Part shown: in pieces, positions 1 through 8,299 of the stretch | Layout: every line of letters starts with the position of its first letter | Position numbering within the stretch: the first letter of the stretch is position 1 | Assembly (NCBI GenBank): GCA_012103455.1 | Contig: WLWT01000003.1 | Location: forward strand, 186,001-250,000 | DNA from: Gammaproteobacteria bacterium | GTDB lineage: Bacteria; Pseudomonadota; Gammaproteobacteria; HK1 | Length of the DNA: 64,000 bases | Direction: 5' to 3' | Notes under the pieces: model-generated | What the model saw: the letters and a program-made list of their open reading frames with translations, nothing else | What the model was told of the DNA's origin: nothing | Database searches by the model: none | Translations under genes and position numbers: made by a program

Positions 1-99
1 GGTGAGCGCTTTCGCCGTGCTCAGCACACCGTCGCCATCGTCGAACAAAACGGCGTCGGTGTAGGTACCGCCCGTATCGATTCCCAGGAGCACGGCCAT
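1..99 (-). CDS. Hydantoinase/oxoprolinase family protein, N-terminal fragment
   Basis: The 33 visible codons run off the left edge. They begin MAVLLGIDTGGTYTDAV, the phosphate-binding start of the HyuA/OplA ATP-dependent amidase family (ASKHA fold), which opens cyclic imides such as hydantoins or 5-oxoproline. A GAGAGG Shine-Dalgarno lies just upstream of the ATG on the minus strand. The gene is divergent from the dehalogenase-like gene at 365. Substrate cannot be told from this fragment. Confidence 0.7.
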   Translation of the reverse strand, partial: MAVLLGIDTGGTYTDAVLFDDGDGVLSTAKALT

Positions 100-214
100 A
101 AAAGCCTCTCAATAATCGTTGGTAGTGCAACTGCACCGGGCTGGCGCGCAAGCTTAACGGGTGCGATCCCATCAAAGCCTTATTTTTCGCGGCCCGTTGT
201 GATTCGCCCGCCAT

Positions 215-256
215 CCGCCCGGTTACAACCCTTGTCCGGTTACAACTCTTGTCTGT
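215..256. repeat. Short tandem duplication
   Basis: Two imperfect copies of a 17-base unit (ccggttacaacccttgt) lie side by side in the 240-base divergent intergenic region between the hydantoinase-like gene and the HAD gene. I see no clear promoter hexamers in it. It is one of many such duplications in the window. Confidence 0.5.
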
Positions 257-364
257 CACCGCCCCTATGCCACAACGGCTAGCCCGGCAAATAAGTAAAA
301 AACGCTGGCTGCGCCGGGACTGCTCTGGTGCAATAAATAGTTGGCTCACCTCGGATACCCGGAC

Positions 365-1147
365 ATGGCAAAGCTTCGCAGCTTCAAAGTACTGACATTT
401 GATTGTTACGGCACCCTCATCGATTGGGAAAGCGGCATCTGGGATGCGTTTCAGCCGGTGTTGATGGAGACCGGCCGCAATGACATATCCCGCACGGACG
501 CGCTCAAGCTATTTGCCAAACACGAGACAGCGCAAGAGGCGAATGCCCCGGAGCGGCCCTATCCCCAGTTGTTGGCCACCGTGCATCGTGCCATGGCCGA
601 TGAACTCGGCTTGGCCACTAACGACACTCTGGATGCAAACTTCGGCGCCTCCGTGCCCCAATGGCCCGCCTTCCCCGACTCAGCGCAGGCGCTGCGGGCG
701 CTTAAGCAGCACTTCAAGCTGGTGATTCTCTCCAACGTACACCGGGCGGGCTTTGCCGCCTCCAACCGCAAATTGGGGGTCGAGTTCGATGCCATTTATA
801 CGGCGCAAGACATCGGCTCGTATAAACCCTCACCGCGCAATTTTGCCTATATGCTGGAGCGCCTTAAGGAGCTTGGGACCGCAAAGCACGAGATACTGCA
901 TACCGCCCAAAGCTTGCACCACGATCACGTACAGGCGCGCGCCTTCGGACTAGCCAACGCCTGGATCGATAGGCAGCGCCTGTCCGAGTCGGGCCTGTCT
1001 GAGTCGGGCCTATCCGGGTCGGGCCTATCCGGGTCGGGCGCATGGGGGGCCACGGCGGCGGTAGACATTCGGCCGGAATTCGATTTCATCTTCTTCTCGA
1101 TGGCCGAGCTGGCCACCGCTGTGGCCAACGCAGCGGCGAGCCGATGA
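365..1147 (+). CDS. HAD-superfamily type II haloacid dehalogenase-like hydrolase
   Basis: The N-terminal FDCYGTLIDW carries the nucleophilic Asp of HAD motif I in the form typical of L-2-haloacid dehalogenases. Motif II (ILSN) and motif III (YKPSPRNF) follow at usual spacing, so a soluble dehalogenase/phosphatase fold is secure; the substrate is not. I chose ATG 365 because family homology starts directly there; a TTG at 341 would add eight residues. Near the C-terminus (about 980-1039) four tandem 15-base units encode repeated LSESG/LSGSG pentapeptides, an insertion not expected in the family. The stop overlaps the next start (ATGA), so the two genes are translationally coupled. Confidence 0.8.
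   Translation: MAKLRSFKVLTFDCYGTLIDWESGIWDAFQPVLMETGRNDISRTDALKLFAKHETAQEANAPERPYPQLLATVHRAMADELGLATNDTLDANFGASVPQWPAFPDSAQALRALKQHFKLVILSNVHRAGFAASNRKLGVEFDAIYTAQDIGSYKPSPRNFAYMLERLKELGTAKHEILHTAQSLHHDHVQARAFGLANAWIDRQRLSESGLSESGLSGSGLSGSGAWGATAAVDIRPEFDFIFFSMAELATAVANAAASR
979..1039 (+). repeat. 15-bp tandem repeat inside HAD gene
   Basis: Four units of the type gggcctatccgggtc are repeated in frame, adding low-complexity Leu-Ser-Glu/Gly-Ser-Gly pentapeptides between motif III and the C-terminus. Because the unit is a multiple of three the frame is kept. Repeat number could vary by slippage. Confidence 0.85.
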
Positions 1148-1851
1148 CCACGCGCGATCTGGATCTCAACCATTCCATCCGGCCAGGGCTGGATATCCTC
1201 GCCAACGAGATCATCATCGGCCTCAAGAAGCGCACCCGCTTCCCGCGCAATCGCGAGATCTATCAACCCGGCCTGGTGCAAGAGCATACCCAACTCTCGT
1301 TATTGCACTACGAGTTACACGCCATGGAGCGGGTGCACGCCGAATTGGGCCGCTACACCTACGCTGATCAGGAGCCGTTCACGGACGTGGGCGGCGTGGC
1401 ACCGGTGCTCGCGCGCGCCGCGCCGCCTAGCCCCATCCAGCCCATGCGCTCCAACGTAGGCAGCAAAGTGATCGCGTATTACCTCAATTGGGTGGAGGTG
1501 GGTTGTGAGGAGGGCACCGATGCCGATTCCTTTGGCGAAACGGTGACGGCCGATGTCAGCGCCCTGTTAGCGATCATGGAGCGGGTGAACCTCGGCAAGT
1601 TCGTGGCCGAATCGAAGTTCCAGGAGGCGCCGGAACGCTTTCACACCACCGGCGGCGATAGGGCCGGGCTCAAGGCGCTCATCGTCAAAAAAGACCGCGA
1701 AACGAAAGTGTACGAGCTGGCGCGAAAGTTAGCGCAACACTACGCATTCAATGCCGAGCAGGCGGTCGCGCTTTTCGATTTCATGATCAAGACCACTGTC
1801 GATATAGAGATCAATTATCTGCGCCAAAGGCTGCGGCAAACCAAGGCTTAG
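1144..1851 (+). CDS. Helical protein resembling the chorismate mutase (AroQ) family
   Basis: This 235-residue protein starts MTTRDLDLNHSIRPGLDIL. Its first part (LDILANEIIIGLKKRTRFPRNREIY) has the spacing of an AroQ-type chorismate mutase helix, acidic residues then a basic pair before the next helix, but it is far longer than a 90-residue mutase domain. The remainder is rich in helix and ends IEINYLRQRLRQTKA. It overlaps the preceding HAD gene by ATGA, so it probably works in the same pathway. The start at 1144 is preferred over an upstream in-frame start that would run deep into the HAD gene. Function is tentative. Confidence 0.55.
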   Translation: MTTRDLDLNHSIRPGLDILANEIIIGLKKRTRFPRNREIYQPGLVQEHTQLSLLHYELHAMERVHAELGRYTYADQEPFTDVGGVAPVLARAAPPSPIQPMRSNVGSKVIAYYLNWVEVGCEEGTDADSFGETVTADVSALLAIMERVNLGKFVAESKFQEAPERFHTTGGDRAGLKALIVKKDRETKVYELARKLAQHYAFNAEQAVALFDFMIKTTVDIEINYLRQRLRQTKA

Positions 1852-2156
1852 GCAAGGACCCTGCTCCGCTTGCCCTCATCCAAATCAAGTACGGTACTGT
1901 CACCGCTGTCCAACCGGCTTCTCCTCCATAGTGAGTTCGAATACCAGCGTCCATTGCCGCACTCGGCGCCGATATCGCCCCATCCTGCTTCTTGCCGAAA
2001 ACAGCGTCGTGAATATCTTGTGAGGAGCACCGGGATGCCCGCCGTACAATCACCTCCTATGTCCTCAGCCAGGAGCGCGGCCCTTCAAGCCCGGCTCTAG
2101 CTTGTGAGGTATAAACGATCCGCAGTGTCATTTAGCAGGGTGAATGACGACGATTG
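1852..2156. other. Intergenic region, nothing recognised
   Basis: About 300 bases lie between two convergent genes. I see no RNA gene, attC site or repeat, and no clear rho-independent terminator. Confidence 0.4.
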
Positions 2157-2924
2157 CTATTTTAGCAATCGAGCAAAAGTCTCAAGCGAAAGTAGCTGCA
2201 CCGCGTCCATCCGGGCACCCGCCTCGCGCTCCGCTGCCGTGTTATAGCCCCAGCCGGCCAGGTAAAGGCGCGTACCGGCAAGGTCCACCATACGCTCCAA
2301 GGTCTTCAGCCGATCCTCGAAAAAATGCACCGGCGCTCCGGGGTTGGCCTCTATCAGGCCCTCCAATATATCCCGCTTGCCGTTTTGGCCCAGGCGTTCC
2401 AGGCCGAAAACACAATCGGGCGCTATATCGATACCGGCGCGTTCCACCAGTTCCAGGGCGAAGCGGTGCTGTTTGGTGGTGATGATCACACTGGCCGCCG
2501 AGACGTGATTGATGGCCTCCACCACGCCCGGATAAAAGCCTTGAGCATCAAGCCAACCGTCGTAGTCTTGCGCTAACCACTCATCCCGGGCGGCGCCGAA
2601 CATACGCTCCAGATCCCGATTGCCCAGACCTTCACGCTCCATCATCTCGGCCACCAACGCATCGAAATCAGCCAGGATTTGCTCAGGCGTCGCACCGTCC
2701 AATAACTGCCACATGAGCGCTATGTTCTGAAAGCCAGTCTCTATGGCCGGCCTACAGGCGGTGAATGTTTGCCGCAGATCCGGCGGCAGTTCACCGGCAA
2801 TGCGCTGCGGCCAATGGGCGCGCAGAGCGCGCCACGTCGTAAGCGCGTTCTCACCCACGCTGTCGCAGATCACGCCGTCGAAATCAAATGCGAACACCGC
2901 GCCGCATCCGCTGGGAATACCCAT
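2157..2924 (-). CDS. HAD family hydrolase
   Basis: A 255-residue protein with FDFDGVICDS (motif I nucleophile and general acid), VIITTK as motif II, and a later HFFEDRLKTLERM segment corresponding to motif IV. The cap region lies between motifs I and II, so this is a C1-cap phosphatase of the phosphoglycolate-phosphatase type. It is transcribed toward the chorismate-mutase-like gene. The substrate cannot be assigned. Confidence 0.75.
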   Translation of the reverse strand: MGIPSGCGAVFAFDFDGVICDSVGENALTTWRALRAHWPQRIAGELPPDLRQTFTACRPAIETGFQNIALMWQLLDGATPEQILADFDALVAEMMEREGLGNRDLERMFGAARDEWLAQDYDGWLDAQGFYPGVVEAINHVSAASVIITTKQHRFALELVERAGIDIAPDCVFGLERLGQNGKRDILEGLIEANPGAPVHFFEDRLKTLERMVDLAGTRLYLAGWGYNTAAEREAGARMDAVQLLSLETFARLLK

Positions 2925-3003
2925 CTGCTATTGCGTTACCTGTGCCAATCAGCCGGCGAGGATACACTAGCCCGCCGTCCGTCCAACCGCTCAAGGTGCC
3001 AGC

Positions 3004-3447
3004 GTGTTACTTTTACCGGAAATTCAGATAGCAGAAGGCACCGTCGTCACACGCGTCTGTCCCGAAGCCCCCAACATCGTCCACGGCATCGAACCCATGA
3101 CAGCGGTGCGCGATTTCGAAGCCCAGATTTCGAAGCCCAGGGGGCTGAGCGTATTGTTTTGCTGGACGTGGATGCCGCCCTGTGTAAACAGGCCACTCAT
3201 GCCGAACTCATCGAGTCGCTCATAAATGCAACCCAAATCCCCGTGATGGCGGCGGGCGGCCTGCGCACCCTGGCCCAGATCGAGGGCTGGTTCGAGCGCG
3301 GCGCAGGTGGTGCTGGGCACCGTGGCGCTCACCGGTCAAGCTTTGTTGGCCCAGGCTTGCGCCCGCCACCCAGCGGCCATCGTCGCCAACCTCGCCACTG
3401 AGGACGGTTACGTCATGATCGACGGCTGGCGAACCCAGACCGCCTTC
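3004..3447 (+). pseudogene. hisA-like isomerase pseudogene (two frameshifts, truncated)
   Basis: Read across three frames, this stretch gives a HisA/HisF-type (beta-alpha)8 barrel. It begins LLLPEIQIAEG, continues with GAERIVLLDVDAAL, the phosphate-binding VMAAGGLRTLAQIEGWFERGA, then VVLGTVALTG and ATEDGYVMIDGW. The first frameshift is a perfect 14-base tandem duplication at 3113-3140; removing one copy restores DFEAQGAERIV. The second is a small deletion near 3300. The reading stops at about 3447, where the sequence becomes the antisense of a phoH-like gene. The barrel therefore lacks its last strands and cannot work. Confidence 0.8.
3113..3140 (+). repeat. 14-bp tandem duplication that breaks hisA-like gene
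   Basis: The unit atttcgaagcccag occurs twice without a gap. Since 14 is not divisible by three it shifts the frame; deletion of one copy restores a continuous HisA-like reading frame. Confidence 0.95.
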
Positions 3448-3492
3448 AGGCCCCAGGACATCGTCTACGACCCGCAGATGGCAGGCGTGCAG

Positions 3493-3813
3493 TTGCGTCT
3501 GGAAAAACAGGTGGCCGGCATCAGAATCGTCGTTCCTGACCAGGGCGTTGACCAATAGCAGGCCGTCACTGATGTCTTCGGCATTGGCGTCGGGCATCAA
3601 CTCATCGAGAAAACGGCTGATCTGACGCACATTGCACGCGACCTCGGACAGACCTTTTTTACCGCGGTCCAACTCTTCGAGCACCACCGTCGGGATAAAT
3701 ATGTCGTGCTCTTCAAAACAGAACAACGCGGCGGGATCGTGCATCAGTACATTGGTGTCTAGAACAAAGAGTTTTTTATTGACGCGCGATTTGAGGCCCA
3801 TGTAAAAATCCAT
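3493..3813 (-). pseudogene. PhoH-like protein (PIN domain), 3'-truncated
   Basis: The N-terminal part KKLFVLDTNVLMHDP is the PIN nuclease domain that opens the YlaK/PhoH2 family (PIN plus PhoH ATPase). It continues through VVLEELDRGKKGLSEVA and NVRQISRFLDEL to about residue 107. The family normally exceeds 450 residues with a RecA-like PhoH domain, which is absent here. The open frame continues to 3220 but only by reading the antisense of the hisA-like remnant, so the last 90 codons are not genuine. A convergent deletion joins the two stubs. Confidence 0.8.
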
Positions 3814-3895
3814 TGATGAATGAACAAACCTTTTGCTTGAATTGCCAATCCTGTAATCAACTTTGGCGCGACAAATCTCCCAGAAAAGCCTCTAA

Positions 3896-3994
3896 GGGCA
3901 CCTCTAATAATCCACATTCTGAAATCTTATAATCAGTAAAATCAGTCACTTACGCTCTAGCGAAATGTCAAAATCGTAATTTTTAGAGGTGCCC
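3896..3994 (-). mobile_element. Type B MITE, 99 bp
   Basis: The element has inverted ends GGGCACCTCTAA and TTTAGAGGTGCCC. On the reverse strand it aligns along its whole length with the copy at 8158-8256. Flanks show TCTA on both sides with one extra A at the left junction, so a 4-base target duplication is probable. It carries no ORF and must be moved by a transposase encoded elsewhere. Confidence 0.8.
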
Positions 3995-4083
3995 TCTATA
4001 TCTGCTTTGGATAAAACAGGCAGTGATTTATCCGGAAAAGCTTTGAGCAAATTTTCGACATGTCGAACGTAACCCTGTCCCCA

Positions 4084-4561
4084 CCCTTACGCGAGGCATT
4101 GGGCGACTAGGCCCTCTGCTGACTTCTGTTCGGTCACCGACTGAGTGACCCCGCCAGGCGCTATCGGTTTGCATCGGGTTCGCTCTTCTGCGGCGAGGCA
4201 TACGGACAGGCCCAGGCTTGAGCTACCCGTGGCCTGACGGGTTATCTACCGCTCGCCTGTCGAGCAGCTCTCCCCAGACTAAGAGCACGCACTTTCGCTG
4301 CACCACTGCGCCATTGACGCTGGCCGTTCAATCGCAGGGCTTCGATGTCTTGTGCCATCTCGTCTTCAGCCTACGCCTCCTATGACGGTCTTGTTCATCA
4401 ACTCGCCGCTTGGCTTAACGCTTCCTTCAGACGTTGCCTCACCGCTTCGCCCTTGCGGGTGGCTAGTCGTTAATTTCCGTAGCAATGTCTACTGCCATGG
4501 AGTGTGATTTTCCTACAGCGGACTTTCGCCCCATTCGTTCGTGCCCATGCTGGGCGTACAC
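4084..4561 (-). mobile_element. Group II intron 5' fragment
   Basis: On the minus strand the element begins GTGTACGCCCAGCATGGGC, the conserved 5' end and first stem of bacterial group II intron RNA. Typical domain I segments follow (the GGGACGAAAGTCC-type motif, the GTAACCCGTCAGGCC-type and AGCTCAAGCCTGG-type segments). A GTG at 4137 starts a mini-ORF, MTEQKSAEGLVAQC, resembling the start of an intron maturase, which stops after 16 codons at 4087. The reverse transcriptase and domains V-VI are missing, so it cannot splice. The 5' end lies seven bases from an attC-like site, as in group IIC-attC introns. Confidence 0.7.
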
Positions 4562-4567
4562 AAGTGG

Positions 4568-4626
4568 TTCCAACTGACAAGAATCCCGCTGCGCGAAATG
4601 CTTGCGGCTGAATCATCGCGTTAAGC
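4568..4626 (+). other. Degenerate attC-like site
   Basis: The site runs from TTCCAAC to GTTAAGC over 59 bases with an internal CCGC/GCGG stem, fitting the RYYYAAC...GTTRRRY layout of integron attC sites only loosely. It is supported by context: a copy of the repeated cassette begins directly after it, as at 18663, and a group II intron end abuts it. Confidence 0.45.
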
Positions 4627-4840
4627 GTAAAAGCGTGTATTCAAGGACAAACAGAATTCCAATTCAGCCTGGATGCGGGCATACCGACAGTATTGCGATT
4701 GTGATGCCCAAGCGCAGAACAACAGCAATTTATGTGCCCATGTAGACACGGCGGTTGATGGCCAAGAATGATCGCAAAGCTCAACGATATTCTCTCGCGC
4801 AGGCTGGCCCTCAACGTGACGGTGTGCTGCGCCTGTCCGG
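4627..4840 (+). repeat. Copy 1 (degenerate, partial) of the repeated ~380-bp cassette
   Basis: From taagcgtaaaagcgtgta onward this stretch aligns clearly but with many changes to the cassette bodies at 18664-19053 and 61539-61917. The frame shared by the other two copies is shifted here by an extra base near 4730. The right part is lost and merges into sequence before the SDR gene. Confidence 0.7.
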
Positions 4841-4908
4841 TGCGCCGGGCTCGGGCCTGCGTTGGAACAAAGCCGTCGCCGAGGAGCACCGCCTGGTTAT
4901 ATAAGCGC

Positions 4909-5673
4909 TCAGTGGGCGGTCCAACCTCCATCAACCTTGAGACAGGTGCCGGTAATGATGGCGGACGCGGGTGAGGCCAGGTAGACCACCGCCGCCGCCA
5001 CTTCGTTCAAGGTGCCAAGACGGCCAAGAGGGATCATCCCGAGAACGAAATCCTTGAACGCCGGATCAGCGAGAAACGGCCGGGTCAGCGGCGTATCGAT
5101 AAAAGTCGGGCCTACGGCATTCACCCGAATGTTATGCGGGCCCAGTTCAACCGCCATGGCCTTGGTGAGCCCCTCTATAGCGTGCTTGGTCATGCAATAA
5201 ACCGTGCGCCGCGGCGACCCCACATGCCCCATCTGCGAACTCATATGAATGATGGAACCACCAGCGCCCGCTTTTACCATGACCGTGGCGGCGCTGCGGG
5301 CAATCCTGAACGCGGCCCGTACATTGAGATCCAACATGGTGTCCAGCGATTCGTCGCTGACTTCCAGGAACGGCTGCGGGTGATTGGTACCGGCGTTGTT
5401 CAACACAATGTCGATGCCTGGAAGCGCCGCGATACGCTGATGGATGGGCTCATCCGTCACATCTTCGGCCCAATACTCCACCTTGCCTGGTGCCTCCTGC
5501 GCCAGCGACCGTAGCCCCGCCTCATTGCGCGCCACCGCTATCACCTGCGCGCCGGCCGCCGACAGGGCGAGCGCCGCCGCCCGGCCCAATCCTTTGCCGG
5601 CCCCGGTCACCAACGCCACCTTGCCCTCCAGTCCCTGCATCCACATCGGCATCGCCGCCGCTTTCACTGTCAT
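4909..5673 (-). CDS. Short-chain dehydrogenase/reductase (SDR)
   Basis: This classical SDR carries the cofactor motif TGAGKGLG, the NNAG motif, the catalytic Ser in MSSQMG and the YCMTK catalytic Tyr-Lys pair, ending in GTCLKVDGGWTAH. It would oxidise or reduce a small alcohol/ketone with NAD(P). I place the start at MTVKAAAM (5673) after a GGGGTG ribosome site; in-frame starts exist upstream (to 5760) and at MPMW/MWMQ. It is divergent from the HisD-family gene 120 bases away, and the two probably share a sugar- or sulfonate-alcohol pathway. Substrate unknown. Confidence 0.85.
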   Translation of the reverse strand: MTVKAAAMPMWMQGLEGKVALVTGAGKGLGRAAALALSAAGAQVIAVARNEAGLRSLAQEAPGKVEYWAEDVTDEPIHQRIAALPGIDIVLNNAGTNHPQPFLEVSDESLDTMLDLNVRAAFRIARSAATVMVKAGAGGSIIHMSSQMGHVGSPRRTVYCMTKHAIEGLTKAMAVELGPHNIRVNAVGPTFIDTPLTRPFLADPAFKDFVLGMIPLGRLGTLNEVAAAVVYLASPASAIITGTCLKVDGGWTAH

Positions 5674-5791
5674 CGCCAACACCCCGGTTTTAGCTAAAAG
5701 AAGCGTTAAGTGTGGCATCGATTGCGGCTGCGGTCGCCGGCCCGCTACCATCCGCGCCATCCTTCACGTGCTCAAGTTATAGGGCAGGGCT

Positions 5792-7075
5792 ATGGCGACT
5801 TTTTTAAAGACCGGCATCAGCGATGCAGCGCAAGCGGATGCCGATGCCAAGGTACGCGAGACCGTTGAGGCTATCTTGGCTGATATCGAAAAGCGTGGCG
5901 ACGCGGCGGTGCGTGAATACTCCGAGCGCTTCGATAAATGGAGCCCGCAATCGTTTCGCATGACACGCGAGCAGATCGACGCCTGTTACGACGCGCTGCC
6001 CGCCGAAGCCATAGAGGACATCCAATTCGCCCAGGCGCAGATCCGCAACTTCGCCCAAGTACAGCGTGCCGCTTTGCAGGACGTCGAGGTGGAAACCCTG
6101 CCGGGGGTCATCCTCGGCCACCGCAACCTCCCGGTCGCAAGCGTGGGATCATATGTGCCGGGTGGCAAATATCCCATGGTGGCCTCCGCCCACATGAGTG
6201 TGGTGACGGCGAAGGTGGCCGGCGTACCGCGCATCATTACCTGCGCGCCACCCTATCAGGGCGGGCCGAGTCCAGCGATCGTAGTGGCGCAAGACTTGGG
6301 CGGCGCCGATGAGATCTACTGCCTAGGCGGTGTGCAGGCGGTGGGCGCCATGGCTTTAGGCACGCAGACCATCGCCGGTGTGGACATGCTAGTGGGCCCC
6401 GGCAACATGTTCGTGGCCGAGGCCAAGCGGCAATTGTTCGGCCGCGTGGGTATCGATCTCTTCGCCGGCCCGACGGAAACCCTGATCATCGCCGACGACA
6501 GTGTGGACGGTGAACTCTGCGCTGCCGATCTCCTCGGTCAAGCGGAGCACGGACCTACCTCACCGGCTATCTTGCTCACTAACTCAGAGCCGCTGGCGCG
6601 CGCCACCATGGCCGAGGTGGAACGCCAACTCGGTATCTTGCCCACGGCGGCGATCGCCAGCGAAGCGTGGCGCGATTATGGTCAGGTCATCGTGTGCGAA
6701 AGCTACGATGAAATGGTGCAAATGGCGGACGATATAGCCGCCGAACACGTTCAAGTCATGACCCGCAATCCCCGGTATTTCCTGGACCACATGCGTAACT
6801 ATGGGGCGTTGTTCCTCGGCCCCGAGACCAATGTGGCGTATGGCGATAAAGTCATCGGCACCAATCACACCCTGCCCACCCGCAGGGCGGCCCGCTACAC
6901 CGGCGGCCTGTGGGTTGGCAAATTCATCAAGACTTGCACCTATCAGAGGATCACGCAGGAAGCATCCGTGCAGATAGGTGAATACTGCTCGCGGCTTTGC
7001 GCTCTAGAAGGCTTCGCCGGACACAAAGAACAAGCCGATATACGCTTGCGGCGTTATGCGGGCACTAATCAGTAA
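5792..7075 (+). CDS. Histidinol dehydrogenase family protein, probably HpsN-type sulfopropanediol dehydrogenase
   Basis: This 427-residue protein has the full HisD fold. Visible are the NAD-site VGPGN, DLFAGPTE, the zinc-site Gln/His pair in GQAEHGP, the catalytic Glu-His in AAEHVQVM and a C-terminal His in GFAGHKEQ. It is not inside a his operon. Together with an SDR and a TauD-type dioxygenase this favours the HpsN branch, which oxidises (R)-2,3-dihydroxypropane-1-sulfonate to sulfolactate, over histidine synthesis. A one-enzyme HisD role is the alternative. The start ATG 5792 follows an AGGGCAGGG-like ribosome site. Confidence 0.8.
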   Translation: MATFLKTGISDAAQADADAKVRETVEAILADIEKRGDAAVREYSERFDKWSPQSFRMTREQIDACYDALPAEAIEDIQFAQAQIRNFAQVQRAALQDVEVETLPGVILGHRNLPVASVGSYVPGGKYPMVASAHMSVVTAKVAGVPRIITCAPPYQGGPSPAIVVAQDLGGADEIYCLGGVQAVGAMALGTQTIAGVDMLVGPGNMFVAEAKRQLFGRVGIDLFAGPTETLIIADDSVDGELCAADLLGQAEHGPTSPAILLTNSEPLARATMAEVERQLGILPTAAIASEAWRDYGQVIVCESYDEMVQMADDIAAEHVQVMTRNPRYFLDHMRNYGALFLGPETNVAYGDKVIGTNHTLPTRRAARYTGGLWVGKFIKTCTYQRITQEASVQIGEYCSRLCALEGFAGHKEQADIRLRRYAGTNQ

Positions 7076-7230
7076 TGGTGGGTGACGGTTACAGTGACGA
7101 CTATTGCAATGCCTTCAAACACCTGACGGGCGGTGTCTCAGCCGGCGAGAAAGCCGCTCTTTTAACAGGCAACGGCCAAGCCGATCACATCAGTCTTCAA
7201 CCACATCCAGCCAACAAGAGTTGAAAATCC

Positions 7231-8151
7231 ATGCCCGTTAGCATTGCAGTCATCGATCCGGGCCATCCACACTTGGCCGCGCGGGTGACAAACATCGATA
7301 TCGCCGCTGGTGTCAGCCATGAAGAAGCAGTCGCGGTAGAGGCGGCCATCGATCAATTCGCCGTCCTCGTATTTCCTGAGCAGAACATCACCGACGATCA
7401 ACAATACGATTTCTCCGCTCATTTTGGCCGTATGGAAACCGCCACCGGCGATGTGGCGGCGCCGCAGGAGCGGCGTTTATCGATGAAGATGAACGACATC
7501 TCGAACCTGGACCGCGACGGCCGTGTGGTGGCCCGGGATGACCGGCGCCGGTTGTTTTCGCTGGGGAACATGCTGTGGCATTCGGACAGCTCTTTTAAGG
7601 CCACGCCGGCTAAATTCTCCCTCCTGTACGCCCGGCAAATTCCGGCCACTGGCGGGGAGACCGAATTCGCCGACATGCGTGCCGCTTTCGATGCATTGGA
7701 GCCGTCGATGCAAGAGCAATGCCGGCCTCTTATCACCGAGCACAGTCAGCTCTATTCACGGGGCCTGCTGGGCTTTGACGATTTCAGCGAGGATGATAAA
7801 AAGAAATGGGCGCCGGTTCTGCAACGCTTGGTCAGGGTCCATCCCAGCACGGGCCGGGAGTCGCTGTACCTATCCGCCCATATAGGCGCCATTCAGGGCT
7901 GGCCAGTGCCGGAAGCGCGCATGTTCATCCGCGACTTGACCGAGCACGCCACCCAACGCCAATTCGTCTATACCCATCACTGGCAACAATACGATCTGCT
8001 GATGTGGGACAACCGCACCACCATGCACCGGGCGCGCCGCTATGATCACACGCAAGTGCGCGATCTGCGCCGCACCACCGTCGCTTGCGAGGCCCCTACC
8101 GTGGCCGGTCAAGAAGAACCCGATCAGCGGGTGGCTGCCTATACCGGTTAG
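7231..8151 (+). CDS. TauD/TfdA-family Fe(II)/2-oxoglutarate dioxygenase
   Basis: The protein (306 residues) has the iron-binding HxD in MLWHSDSSF and the distal His with the oxoglutarate-binding Arg in DNRTTMHRARRYD. These define the TauD/TfdA family, which hydroxylates sulfonates, aryloxy acids and related compounds with release of succinate and CO2. It lies 155 bases downstream of the HisD-family gene on the same strand and may be co-transcribed. A role in organosulfonate use fits the neighbours but is inference. A type B MITE has inserted six bases after its stop codon. Confidence 0.85.
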   Translation: MPVSIAVIDPGHPHLAARVTNIDIAAGVSHEEAVAVEAAIDQFAVLVFPEQNITDDQQYDFSAHFGRMETATGDVAAPQERRLSMKMNDISNLDRDGRVVARDDRRRLFSLGNMLWHSDSSFKATPAKFSLLYARQIPATGGETEFADMRAAFDALEPSMQEQCRPLITEHSQLYSRGLLGFDDFSEDDKKKWAPVLQRLVRVHPSTGRESLYLSAHIGAIQGWPVPEARMFIRDLTEHATQRQFVYTHHWQQYDLLMWDNRTTMHRARRYDHTQVRDLRRTTVACEAPTVAGQEEPDQRVAAYTG

Positions 8152-8157
8152 TCTTTA

Positions 8158-8256
8158 GGGCACCTCTGAAAATTACGAGTTTCGCGCTTCGCGGAAGCGT
8201 AAGTGGCTGATTTTATCGATCGGAAAATTGCAGAATGTGGATTATTAGAGGTGCCC
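8158..8256 (+). mobile_element. Type B MITE, 99 bp, with TTTA target duplication
   Basis: It runs from GGGCACCTCTG to TTAGAGGTGCCC and is flanked on both sides by TTTA (8154-8157 and 8257-8260). It lies between the convergent TauD and enoyl-CoA hydratase genes. Confidence 0.9.
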
Positions 8257-8299
8257 TTTATCCGTTTAGCGCGAGCGCAGGCTATCTGGCCAGTTGGCA

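Noticed and set aside
2769..3401. Long plus-strand ORF covering the HAD gene start and the hisA-like region
   Set aside because: Its first 80 codons are antisense to the HAD gene; only the middle has HisA-like sequence, and only between two frameshifts.
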